From: Yponomeuta sedellus
Lineage: Eukaryota; Arthropoda; Insecta; Lepidoptera; Yponomeutidae
Assembly (NCBI GenBank): GCA_934045075.1
Contig: OW203722.1
Span: forward strand, 15,004,796 to 15,068,795
Direction: 5' to 3'
DNA length: 64,000 nucleotides
The notes below the pieces were generated by a model. It worked only from the letters and a program-made list of their open reading frames with translations. It had not been told where the DNA came from and did no database searches. The translations under genes were made by a program, and so were the position numbers. Of this stretch, positions 32,495-43,703 are shown piece by piece; within the stretch, counting starts at the first letter, position 1; each line of letters starts with the position of its first letter.

Positions 32495-33243
32495 TAGCAT
32501 ACAAACATAACCTCACGCCTGTATCCCAGAGGGGTAGGCAGAGACCAGGGACTGGCACTTGCCACGATCCTGACAGATCACCTTCGCTTCATCAACGTTC
32601 ATAAGTCGTTGCATGCACGCACGCCGGTTCCGGGTACTTTTTATCTTCCTCTTTGCTAATACATCCCCTATTTGGTCGATGTAAGTCCGTCTGGGACGTC
32701 CCTTACCAGCCCTTCCACTCACATTCGCAATATATATTTGTTTCCTCAATCTTTCTTCCTTCATCCTCTCCACATGTCCAAACCAACGCAACATTCCTTT
32801 CTCAATTCTAGTCACTGCATCCTCTTTCAGTCCACAACGTTCTCTAATCAGACTATTGCGTATCCTGTCATTCAAAGTAACACTACACATACAACTCAAG
32901 GACCTCATTTCAACTGCATTAATTCTACTTTCTTGCTTCTTTTGCCACACCCAAGTCTCGCTACGATACATAAGTGTTGGGACCAGCACGCCAATCTAGC
33001 TCTTTTGGAGATGTTTCGGCTGCACACAATGGAGTGCAAGGCACCGTTTACACAATTTCCCGCTTTTACTCTTCTTTCTATATCACCTTCACACTTTCCA
33101 TCCCTCGTAAACAGGCTCCCCAAATAGACAAATTCTTTTACTTGTTCCACTCTTTCGCCTCTAATCGTTATCTTGCACTCGGTCATTTCATCATCTTTTT
33201 CAAAGACCAGTACTTTCGTCTTACTCACATTCATGTACCTTAG
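32495..33243 (-). pseudogene. LINE-1 C-terminal coding region
   Basis: Two frames on the minus strand cover MNVSKTKVLVFEKDDEM, VKEFVYLGSLFTRDGKCEGD, then (after a frameshift from a ~14-bp deletion near 32985) LVPTLMYRSETWVWQKKQES, GMLRWFGHVERMKEERL, RNRRACMQRLMNVDEAKVIC and SAYPSGIQA stop. Very close to 42333-43100. Truncated upstream at 33243; the tail is short (TATGTTTGTATG). Confidence 0.85.
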
Positions 33244-33680
33244 CATTCTGTACTGAAACTCGCGCCCTCTAACATTATCAACAAAATGTTTCAGCTAAAT
33301 ATATAGTTCGTGATGTCAAGCGCAGAACCATTCAAAGCTCCTGTCGTTCTCCAGAAACTAAACTCGACCCAATTCAAACAATCTTTGAAATACCTCGCAC
33401 CCAATTCAAACAATCTTTGAAATACCTTGAAACTGTAGACTTTGTGGACCAATTTTACAGTCCTGCTTATGCGAATATGGCTTTGGAAAATAATAATAAC
33501 ATCCACAGAATACTTTCGGATCTTGGTCCCATACTAGGATATCTGTGGTATGGTAATCAAGCAAGGACATCAAAAACATTGAAATACACCAAGACATTTA
33601 GACAAATCAGGCATAGCGTTCTCTGCGACCCCTCTTTCGGTATTCAAGCGTGTTAACCGTAAGACCAACGGGCAGTCTAA
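33244..33680. other. Repeat debris, 32-bp tandem duplication
   Basis: 'acccaattcaaacaatctttg' plus 'aaatacct' is repeated at 33367-33395 and 33399-33427. 33520-33570 resembles the 3' part of family C, and 33616-33655 faintly resembles the LINE-1 tip. Confidence 0.4.
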
Positions 33681-34776
33681 CATTGTAATAACTTTGTACG
33701 AATTTAAGCCGTATTTCGTCAGTAGCATTGTGCTTCCGTAGACCATGATAATGTCCAGCTAACGACTTAGTCCATCTCTATAAATTCTGTTATATCAAGT
33801 AGATTTCACAGCTAGGAACTTTGCCTTAGGTATACGCGAAAGCAATCTGAATACATAACTTAATACAAGCTATGAAATTACATACTACATATTAGTTAGG
33901 TAGATGTAGACTACTCGCATTATGTGGCTTCCCCATATTATTACGATGAAAGCAACTCCATCTCAATCTTCGCTGACCCTTAGCGTCTGAATCCTCGGGT
34001 CAGTGTGAGGTGCCTATTATGCAGATGCCTACCGCAACCTTTCTACATCATTTAAACCTCTGGCAAATACCTCGTCAGGCAATCTCGTAAAAAACTTCGT
34101 AGAAGCTCATTTTCACTTCCCAAAATATCATAATTTCTTTTGTGGGTTTCCGCGGTTTTATCCCGAAGAATTAAAAAGTATAGGTAGGTACTTAAAAGTC
34201 TTCTCATTAACGAATTTTCTCAGGATGCAGACTTTATTTAGCTAACGTTACTGTGATGCTCTACGCGCCCAGTTTTCCAACAAGAAAGCTCATGAATAAA
34301 AAGCGAAAGCTATCTGCCTTATAAATGTCCCGACACCCTGGAAGTACTTAGTTTGTTCTTTAATAGACTCAATTAGGCTAACCAACAGTCTCGTTGAAAC
34401 TTTTCGCATTTTTCACGCGATGGAATAAATTATGCCTGTAAAGCTTTTAATTTTATCGATCGCATCTAGTAAACGGGCGTGAGTTATTATCTGATCTGAG
34501 GCAAAAATGGGACTAACCAACTAATTGGCATTCATGTATGTATAAATTTAGTATGCTGTCAGCAAATGGGCATGATTTTTTCGAATTAAATCCGTCTTCG
34601 CGTAATTATTATACATCATATTCCACTGATACCAAAAACCGGGAATAATGAAAACTAATTACACTTAAACACGCACCTACATTATGTATGTATGTGTGTG
34701 ACCCAGAATAGGTAACTGAATAGTTTAGTGAACTTTATTTTTTTAGTTACAAATGCTGACATTAGTAGGTAAGTAC
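33681..34776. other. No gene seen
   Basis: No supported coding frame or repeat. Confidence 0.4.
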
Positions 34777-34840
34777 AGTCGACAGCAGGTGAACCGTAAT
34801 TTTTGTGTTGCAAAATTGTCTGGAAACAATGGAAAAAAAA
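34777..34840 (+). mobile_element. MITE end (ACAGTCGACAGCAG)
   Basis: 'tacagtcgacagcaggtgaaccgtaatttttgtgttgcaaaa' matches the left end of the copies at 6205 and 22181. The right end was not found. Confidence 0.4.
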
Positions 34841-35112
34841 TTATCTTCTACGCATCTTTGGAAAATGTAAACATCATAAACCTTACTAAATATAGTAACT
34901 AGCAATTTTTTTCATCTTATTCAGTCTGCTGAAAAGAACCTGGGTGCAAGAATCTAGGACACAGATATCTCAATATAAGATAATAGGACTTTAGAGCAGT
35001 TTTGCAAAAAAGGGCCTAAATCGATCCTTGGTCCTAAAAATAGTTATCACAGCTGTGAAGATTGAAGATGCTCTTTAAAAAAAATTATGGTCTAGTGAAA
35101 AAGGTTCTTCCT

Positions 35113-35758
35113 TTTAGGGTTCCGTAGGCAACAAGGAACCCTTATATTTTCGCCATGTCCGTCGGTCTGTTTTTCGGCGGCTTAGCAAAGACGCTAAGTA
35201 CTAGAAATCTAAAAAGTTGCGTTATAGATATATAGAATATTCTTTATTGTACACCGAAATTACAGTAACAGAAATTATATAAAAAATATAGTACAAATGG
35301 CGGCCTTATTACTAAAAGTAATTATACCGATAAAAGGAGGTAGAAAAAATTTAAAAAAAAAAATTAAGTAAAAAAATTAGAGAAGCATTTTTTTCGGCTA
35401 CATGATAGTGTGGGGTATCGTTAAATTGGTCATCTAAAATAATGTATGTGGAATGTAGGCATATTAAGACTTTTTCCGATTCAGGGTTCCGTTTGCGATA
35501 TAAACTTTACATCCCAAATTGTTTTCAGAATAGGGCGTGTCCTCCATCCCGTCTCCCGGTTAGAAACGTGAAAAAGTTTAGTGCAGTAGCTCATAATAAT
35601 TAATGTTAATGGAAAAGTATCACGGCTAAGTGGGTTTTACAAGTTTAGGCGACCAATTTACTTAAAGGAAAACTTCGTATAAAATCCAAAGCAGATAAAC
35701 AAACCCTCTTTCTTCGGAACCCTACTCTGCGCGTAGCCTGAAACGCACTTGGCCGGTT
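35113..35758 (-). mobile_element. 'GGTTCCGTA' element, long copy
   Basis: Left 'tttagggttccgtaggcaacaaggaaccctta', 'cgccatgtccgtc', right 'ggaaccctactctgcgcgtagcc' and 'cgcacttggccggttt', the reverse complement of the 8731 start. A 'tagaatattctttattgtac' segment with A-runs at 35230-35380 looks like a nested LINE 3' end. Confidence 0.7.
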
Positions 35759-36107
35759 TAAATGGATCCAATAGCATCGATACTACAGAAACGGTTGTCA
35801 GTTTTTGCATTATGTCATTAACACGTTATATAAACCGACATATTTGATGTAACTGCTAGCGACGTCCATTTCCATTCAAGGCAAGGCTTTTAAGTATAAA
35901 CAGACACTTTATGTATTAAAATGTAGCTTTAACAAAGAACGTAATTTTTCATGGCGACAGTGGATAGTTACAGGGGATCGATAAAATATCCATTGAATCT
36001 GTGTCATTTCAATTTATTGTAGTGCCTTTTGTAAATATAGAAAGAACAGAATATCAAGTTATACCTATTGTAACACATATTAAAGAACAATTAGGTTTCT
36101 GGTGGCT

Positions 36108-36355
36108 CCATTTTAAAATCTTTATTTTTTGTTGCCTATTATAGTTTTGTAACGGTGCAAACCTCTTAACACCATTTTTTTATATTATATATATGTCACC
36201 CATTTTTGAGATTTCCCATTTTTAGCATTACTACTTCACATCTTGACTAGACCAGACTATTAAATCTTCCTTTACCTGCTTTTTCTGTTTTTATCCAAAT
36301 AAAACGCATTTTAAATAAAGCACAAAGTTGAAGTCGTTCCAGTTCTATTATTTAT
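36108..36355 (-). repeat. Unclassified repeat, copy 2
   Basis: Reverse complement matches 4650-4895 in order (see that entry). Class unknown. Confidence 0.55.
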
Positions 36356-36387
36356 AAAAACCTTTACAACATCATAGTTTGATATGG

Positions 36388-36450
36388 TTTAGATAGATAG
36401 ATAGAATATTCTTTATTGTATTTACACCAGCAATTACATAAGAGACCACA
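36388..36450 (-). repeat. LINE 3' end fragment
   Basis: 'gatagatagaatattctttattgtatttacac': on the minus strand this contains AATAAAGAATATTC and a TATC tail. The same motif is at 35232 and 58038. Confidence 0.4.
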
Positions 36451-36759
36451 GTCGAGACTCACGAGAGATTTAAACAATAACATAGTACATGGTTTATCAT
36501 GTTTTTTAGCTTTACAGTGGTATTGTCTGACAATCAATACTTTATTGGTATTTGTTGTAACTATACTCGTATTTGTCAAATTATTCTTCTACAATAATAT
36601 TACGATATTGGTACAGAAAGTTATTGTAAAACACAGCCTGCGAAGTCACTGGCGATTTATGAATTTTAGGGAAACCCTGTATAATTAAAAGAGTAATTTA
36701 ATATCATAAAATACAAAACCAACAATATCACCAGATATTCATATAATATAATATAAATA

Positions 36760-37000
36760 TAATATAAATATTCATGGACATATTACACAGATCTCGTTAG
36801 CCCTATACTAAGTACAACTTAATGACTTGTGTTATCGGTGCTAACTCGACGATACATTTAATACAATAAATACAAAGATAACATCCAAGACCCGAGACAA
36901 ACTAGAAAAGTTTGTTTCCTAGTTTGACCCGGCCGGGGATCGAACCCGAGACCTTCCGTTTTACAGTCAGCGTGCTAAGCCGCTGCAAACGGTATATGCT
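36760..37000 (-). mobile_element. tRNA-headed SINE
   Basis: The reverse complement carries 'cagcggcttagcacgctgactg' and boxB 'gggttcgatccccggc' at about 36930-36990, followed by an A-rich body with 'tgtctcgggtcttggatg', close to family C's 'ccccaggtcttggatg'. Head at the right, so it reads leftward. Confidence 0.6.
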
Positions 37001-37404
37001 GCATATGGTACAAACCGTAATGAGATGTGGAAGAGATCCGTTCTCTCTGATCTGAGACGAAGGAGAAGGGATAAACTTAGCTGGAGCTACCACTCCTAGC
37101 CATGAACAGCGATAAATGGAAAGCTCTTGTGGCAGCCCCAGACTCCACGGAGGAGTAAAGGGAGCAAAGAAGAAGACAAACCATAACCTGGAAAACGCAG
37201 CGTAAAACGCCCACCAGCTCATCGTAAATATTTGTCGTTGTAATTTAAATTAAATAAATTAATAGATTTAAAGATGGATCGATGGATGGACGGACCGACG
37301 GATGTATGAATGCATCCATCAATTAATGAATCAATTAATAAAAAATTACATGAATATATAATCAATATTGATATTTTTATCTTAAAACTAAATAATCAAA
37401 AACG
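37001..37404. other. No gene seen; short GATG/GATC repeats
   Basis: 37270-37340 is a degenerate 'gatggatcgatggatggacgg' tract. No coding signal. Confidence 0.4.
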
Positions 37405-37665
37405 TTGACCTCTGCATCTACGTAATGAGATGATTTATACAGCGTCTAGTGGCATCTTCACTCACACTAGATGGCTGAAGGTACCACTTGGATGCTGCAG
37501 TGCCTGGGACATTGTTTTAGATGGAGTAGGCTTGCCCAGCACCTTTACCAACCTGACAGCTTAGTTGGCCTAGCCCAAAGGAAAGACTAGTCAATACGTG
37601 CAGAGGCAACCAAGCCGCGGGTTCCCTCACGATGTTCTCTTCGCTGTTAGCGTGTGTAAATAATT
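37405..37665 (-). mobile_element. Family D element
   Basis: Reverse complement of the same order as at 10830: 'cagcgtctagtggcatcttcactcacac', 'ctgcagtgcctggg', 'acctgacagcttagttggcc', 'gtcaatacgtgcagaggcaacc', 'ccctcacgatgttctcttcgctgttagcg'. Confidence 0.75.
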
Positions 37666-37732
37666 AAAGTAGTATTATAGTAAATAAAACTAGGTTAACT
37701 TAAATTTAAGTAAAAAGAGGCTAAATCAGTCT

Positions 37733-37800
37733 CATAAATAACTTCCACATAACACCATCACTTGTCCTGGTTACAAACTAGGATAAAACCCGGTGCTTAT
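37733..37800 (-). repeat. Family C SINE, 3' fragment
   Basis: 'aacttccacataacaccatcacttgtcctggttacaaactaggat' parallels 26890-26950. Confidence 0.6.
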
Positions 37801-39167
37801 TTTACTAAGTAGCCATTTATTTTATTTTAGTAGTTGTTAAATAAAATGATTATGTGGGTACACCGAAATCATCGTTTCTATCTAGGTACCTCCCTACAAA
37901 GGTGACTACGTTGGTACACAATAAATCTGGGCTCAAGTTTACAAATGAGAGAAGAAGATAAAACCTTGCCGTTTCCACATTTCTCATTTTCATTTTATAG
38001 GCTCTCCAAAATGCTGTTACCTAGAATTCGTCTCTGAGTTCTGCAGAAGTAGAGCCTGTTTAAAATGTGTTTTACATTTTGGGGTCATAAAACTTTCACC
38101 ACAGAGATACACATAGAGCAGGTAACCCTCTAAGCTCAAGGACCGTTTATTGTCTTAATCTTCTATTACACGCCGCAACTTGCACTTGCAACGATCGCAA
38201 TATCTTTGTGCGTGTCAGTGGGTGCGCTCAATCGTACTGATTTGACTCTCTGCTAAATTATTTTATCATTTCAGCTGAGAGAAGAGCATTCGGCTGAACA
38301 CGAGCTAGAAAGATATTTTATTCTGAGACTTGCCTGCCACAAGATAAATATGGCGTTAAATTTTAGCACTGGACATCCAGCGCTCGTTCGCCATTTGATA
38401 CGCTGAAGGGCAACGGCCCTCTTGGCATTGTTTTACAGAATACTATTACTAGATATGTATAGATATATACTAGATATATATATGTATATATACTATTACT
38501 CGTAATACACTATTGTAGTCTATGATGATAATTGCATGGACGTGTCGATTTAACACCTTCACTGCGTAAGGGAATCTGTCGACCCCGTCACGTGCCAGTA
38601 CGGGAAGAAAAATAGTATACTTTCATAACATAGGAAGGCTGTACCTACCTATAGAATTTACAACAATAAGAAAGAGACCACTAGTGATTTGGGTTTCACT
38701 CAGAATTGCTTACTTTGAGGTGTAGGTTTTTTGCATGGAAAGGAATGTTAATCCTTCACTAAAATGATCGCAAAAAACGATTATTTCGTGCGGTGAGTGG
38801 ACTGTAGACGTCAAGCCTGAAACATTGCACATCTACCTCTTTCGCAGGCACTAGCGCAGCCAGTGACCGTGGCCAGTGATGAACATTTATTTGATAAGAA
38901 GGCACGTATCCTTATTCGGGCTTTTACTGTTATTGAGTAGTACATGATTTCGTATGTTTCTTTCGCGAAAAAATATTAGAAATGAGCGACGCAGCAAAAT
39001 GCTAAGATGAAGAAGCCACAAAGTAATTACGGAAATGAAAACAATCCCACCCTCGCTATTTATCGAGGTTGCAGTTTATTTTGGTGGGTGTTTTCTCGTG
39101 GTCGTGTATTTCCATGTTTGTGTCGTCCTTGCCTGGTTACCATAGCACAGGATTATATTCCTCCCAC
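37801..39167. other. No gene seen
   Basis: AT-rich with no sustained frame. A family C scrap ('ccttgcctggttaccatagcacagg') lies at 39128-39151, just before the family A compound. Confidence 0.4.
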
Positions 39168-39396
39168 TAACCCGTGCTAAGGTCAATTTTAAAAACCTAT
39201 TTAGATGCTAAAAATACCACCCATGCCGGGACTCGAACCTGCGACCTCCGGCTAACCGTGCCAGCGCTCTTCCAACTGAGCTAATGGACGACTTACGGCA
39301 CCAGCCGGCGGCATCGCTGCCTGTACGTAATACAGAGAGTATTGTAAAGAGGTTAGAAATTTCACTGATACCGTAAGTCGCCATTAGCTCAGTTGG
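39168..39396. mobile_element. Family A inverted compound
   Basis: 39168-39297 is tail(-) and tRNA-like(-). 39298-39370 is body in plus orientation ('ctgcctgtacgtaatacagagagtattgtaaagagg'), then a plus-oriented tRNA start. 39272-39298 pairs with 39371-39396 (ccaactgagctaatgg / ccattagctcagttgg). No target duplication was recognised. Confidence 0.7.
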
Positions 39397-39762
39397 AAGT
39401 TTAATGGTATTGTAGACTATTTAAATGACAAGGAATTCAGTAAATAACTTTTATGCCACACCTGGCAATAAAGTGGCTTTTTCCGCACGCTGCGCGTACG
39501 AAAAAAGCCGCTTTCTGGCCAAGTGTAGACATAAAAAGATGTACACAACACGGGAGGTAATAAAGAAAGCTCTCGATCGCATATTTACGTACCTCACTTG
39601 CAGCTCGGGCCGCAAACTTCTGCGATCTCGGGCTTTCTTTGTATTACCACCCTAGTGGTGTAATGTACTATTAAGCCACTGTAACTAGGCATAACAGACT
39701 TTGATGAAAACTTTTGACTTGTATATAGACATCGCATATAGATAGTATTGCATGCTGGGTTA

Positions 39763-39945
39763 TCTTCTATAATATAAAAATTAATCGCTAAATGTGTTGG
39801 TAAGCGCATATTTCGAGAGCAGCTGAACCGATTTCGCTAATTCTTTTTTTAGAATATTCCTGGAAGTACGAGGATGGTTCTTACGGAGAGAAAAAAAAAG
39901 AAAGAGTCGACTGTTAGGCGGTACGAAGTTCGCTGGGTCAGCTAG
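39763..39945 (+). mobile_element. Non-autonomous Helitron, copy 3
   Basis: TCTTCTATAATATAAAAATT after A(39762), ending GGGTCAGCTAG before T(39946). Same interior as the 7526 and 18108 copies. Confidence 0.83.
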
Positions 39946-41513
39946 TAGATACTGAAAATATTTGTACGATTTCCCTAGCAGAATGTAGAGAACATAAATG
40001 TATTTACCCACTTTTATATCCACCTACATTCTACAAATAAAAGATTTGGTGTTTGTATTTTCTATTTAATCTACACACGCTCTTGTATCCATCGGTCGTA
40101 CGTACAAAAACACGAAATGATTCACACGTGACGGAAGCGTAACATTGTATTGTTGTGTACTGCATACACCGAGGCGGAAAGAAAACTTCAGTTAAAATAA
40201 ATTTTCCAAACGTTCAAATGTTTTGCGGACGCAATTTCACCCACACAATGCTGTAGTGGTTTGTAAACCTATTTGACCCGGAGCCTATAAACAAATGGCG
40301 GAGTAGCAGTACAAGTATTGTTTGGAAAGCGTCTAAGTACTTGAAGCTCAAAGAGCATTCTCTTGTTCGTTAGTAATTTAAAAGTTTCAGTGAAAGTCTA
40401 TTGAAGTCGCGGCACTGCAGTGAAATGGATCGCAGCTCCACAATAGACTTTACAAAATCCTATTTAAGCTTAGCGACCGAACCCGAGGCGTCTTTTGCAT
40501 AGAAGGCGCGAAGGCCGTCCACAGAATGGTTGGTTCCACATTGGACGATAACCGCAACTGTAGCAACGACCCAGATCATCGGGCTAGTCCAGGCTTCGGG
40601 TTCTTCAATAGAATTATAATTATAAGAGCGATAATAAAAATACACTATAACGTAGTAAGTACTAATACGTGCCGTGCAATAGCAGCACAATGTGATTAGT
40701 GAGGCATCTGTAGCGAGATTGAATCGCACGAAGCGCAAAGAAAATTGCACGGGTTCGAATGTTGAATTTAATTTAATAATGAAAGAATATGATTAGCCAC
40801 TCCCAATACATGGAGACTCTCAATGGTGTCAATAGGTATCCTTCGGGTGCAGTAGGTATGCCTTCGGGTGCAAGCTCAAGGTATATTTGCTTGAACAGCA
40901 GAGACTGTCCCACCCGATTTTTCGCCGCTTTTGACTTATTCTTACTTTTACTACAACTTTTTACTAAAATTACTGACTATGACATGTAATCGCATCAATT
41001 AAAACATAGCCTACCATGATATTGTTGGACAGGTGTTTGCTTTGGCGTGTATTTTTCTGGCTATATATTCCATATTTTTACACTTATATTTACTCTTGGA
41101 TTTATTGTATTTAAGGGTATTCATTTAAAATTAATAACATCTATATCTAAATATTGTATTGTATATCTATATCTAAGACGACACTGTTACTTTTATATTT
41201 ATGTATACTGTTCATAATATTCCTTAAATGCACTACGACACGCACCCCGTTTACCATTACCGTTTACCTCGGGTACGGACTAAAAAGTGCAGGTGAGCGG
41301 CAATTTATTTATTTCATTACAGACTCCGCCCTTACGGGTTTTCCACCTAATACAGCAGATTAAATAAAAATAACACCATAAAAAGAAGAAATCGACATTA
41401 ACATAAAGAAACAAACAATTCAAAATTAATCAAATTATTCAGATAAACAATCCATTTATAAAATTTCATCAAATATTAAAAATACACATCGATTCATAAA
41501 AAAACATTCCATA

Positions 41514-41515
<2 letters not shown>
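39946..41515. other. No gene supported
   Basis: A 96-codon minus-strand frame (40460-40750) has a hydrophobic stretch (PMIWVVATVAVIVQC) but no start context, splice support or family match. The rest is AT-rich. Confidence 0.4.
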
Positions 41516-41544
<29 letters not shown>

Positions 41545-42331
41545 CATACATACATACATACATACATACATACATACATACATACATACATACATACATG
41601 CATGCATGCATGCATACATACATACATACATACATACATACATACATACATACATACATACATACATACATACATACATACATACATACATACATACATA
41701 CATACATACATACATACATACATACATACATACATACATACATACATACATACATACATACATACATACATACATACATACATACATACATACATACATA
41801 CATACATACATACATACATACATACATACATACATACATACATACATACATACATACATACATACATACATACATACATACATACATACATACATACATA
41901 CATACATACATACATACATACATACATACATACATACATACATACATACATACATACATACATACATACATACATACATACATACATACATACATACATA
42001 CATACATACATACATACATACATACATACATACATACATACATACATACATACATACATACATACATACATACATACATACATACATACATACATACATA
42101 CATACATACATACATACATACATACATACATACATACATACATACATACATACATACATACATACATACATACATACATACATACATACATACATACATA
42201 CATACATACATACATACATACATACATACATACATACATACATACATACATACATACATACATACATACATACATACATACATACATACATACATACATA
42301 CATACGTACATACATACATACATACATACAT
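41516..42331. repeat. (CATA)n microsatellite, about 816 bp
   Basis: About 204 tetranucleotide units. Interruptions are four CATG units at 41597-41612 and one CGTA at about 42304; the stretch between is otherwise uniform. On the minus strand it is (TATG)n and continues directly from the 3' end of the LINE-1 copy. Long frames through it are artefacts. Length in an assembly is likely unreliable. Confidence 0.97.
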
Positions 42332-42332
42332 A

Positions 42333-43703
42333 TAACCTCACGCCTGTATCCCAGAGAGGTAGGCAGAGACCAGGGACTGCCACTTGCCACGATCCTGACA
42401 GATCACCTTCGCTTCATCAACGTTCATAAGTCATTGCATGCACGCACGCCGGTTCCGGGTACTTTTTGTCTTTCCCTTTGCTAATACATCCCCTATTTGG
42501 TCGATGTAAGTCCGTCTGGGAAGTCCCTTACCAGCCCTTCCACTCACATTCGCAATATATATTTGTTTCGTCAATCTTTCTTCCTTCATCCTCTCCACAT
42601 GTCCAAACCAACGCAACATTCCTTTCTCAATTCTAGTCACTACATCCTCTTTCAGTCCACAACGTTCTCTAATCAGACTATTGCGTATCGTGTCATTCAA
42701 AGTAACACTACACATACTTCTCAAGGACCTCATTTCAACTGCATTAATTCTACTTTCTTGCTTCTTTTGCCACACCCAAGTCTCGCTACCATACATAAGT
42801 GTTGGGACCAACACGCCACTATGAATAGCCAATCTAGCTCTTTTGGAGATGTTTCGCCTGCACACAATGGAGTGCAAGGCACCGTTTACACAATTTCCCG
42901 CTTTTACTCTTCTTTCTATATCACCTTCACATTTTCCATCCCTCGTAAACAGGCTCCCCAAATAGACAAATTCTTTTACTTGTTCCACTCTTTCGCCTCT
43001 TATCGTTATCTTGCACTCAGTCATTTCATCATCTTTTTCAAAGACCAGTGCTTTCGTCTTACTCACATTCATGTTCATACCTTTCCTTTTAAAAGCCTCA
43101 TCCATTACCGTAACTTGTGTCTGCAATTCTTCGACCGACGATGCGAACAACACTTGATCATCGGCGTACAACAAGCATTTCACAAGTAGCTCACCCATCC
43201 TTATCCCACATTCATTCTCTTTCAGATCAGTCAGGCAACTATCCATGAATAAATTGAACAACCACGGGGATGCGACACAACCCTGTCTCACACGCTTGCG
43301 GATGCTAAACCAGTCAGTATACGCCCCATTTATTTTAACGCAAGCCCTGGAGTGTTGATAGAGAGACTTCAGAGCTCGCAGCAAGATGCTGTCCACCCCA
43401 TACACAGATGCCGACCACAAGTCATTCCTCACAACTCTATCATAAGCCTTCTCCGCGTCTACGAACGCACAGAAAACCCTTTGACTTTTGGCCAATAACT
43501 TTTCCACCACACATCTCAACGAGAAGATTTGATCCAAGCATCCCATTCCCTTTCTAAAACCCGCTTAAACATCCCATATCTTTTCTGCAGTCACATCCAG
43601 TACTCTTTCAATCAACACCTTTGCATAAAGTTTGCCGACAATGCTGAGAAGGCTGATGCCGCGGTAGTTTTTGCACACCTGCTGAGACCCTTTGCATTCC
43701 ATG
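42333..43703 (-). pseudogene. LINE-1 reverse transcriptase, 5'-truncated
   Basis: Minus-strand frame with RT blocks in order: NYRGISLLSIVGKLYAKVLI, GFRKGMGCLDQIFSL, FCAFVDAEKAYDRV (catalytic Asp), RQGCVASPWLFNLFMD, KCLLYADDQVLFA (YADD catalytic pair), then LVFEKDDEMTEC..., LVPTLMYGSETWVWQKKQES, GMLRWFGHVERM and RNRRACMQ. One in-frame stop (TAA at 43566-43564, probably from CAA) lies between the first two blocks. No endonuclease remains (truncation at about 43703). 3' end 'ataacctcacgcctgtatccca' runs into the TATG tail. Best RT copy here; the clade (RTE-like) is inference. Confidence 0.92.

Noticed and set aside
36902..37222. 106-codon minus frame ending ...GSIPGRVKLGN
   Set aside because: The C-terminal part is translated SINE tRNA head; the rest has no motif.
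40460..40750. 96-codon minus frame with a hydrophobic segment as a small membrane protein
   Set aside because: No recognisable family, no splice or promoter support, and composition is ordinary for the area.
41516..42331. CRISPR-like array
   Set aside because: A simple tetranucleotide repeat without spacers in animal nuclear DNA.
41456..42484. Six long frames of 245-298 codons (YVCM and YIHT repeats)
   Set aside because: They are translations of the (CATA)n tract in all frames; no start context, splice sites or non-repeat coding part.
42497..43189. 230-codon plus frame
   Set aside because: Antisense shadow of the LINE-1 reverse transcriptase frame.
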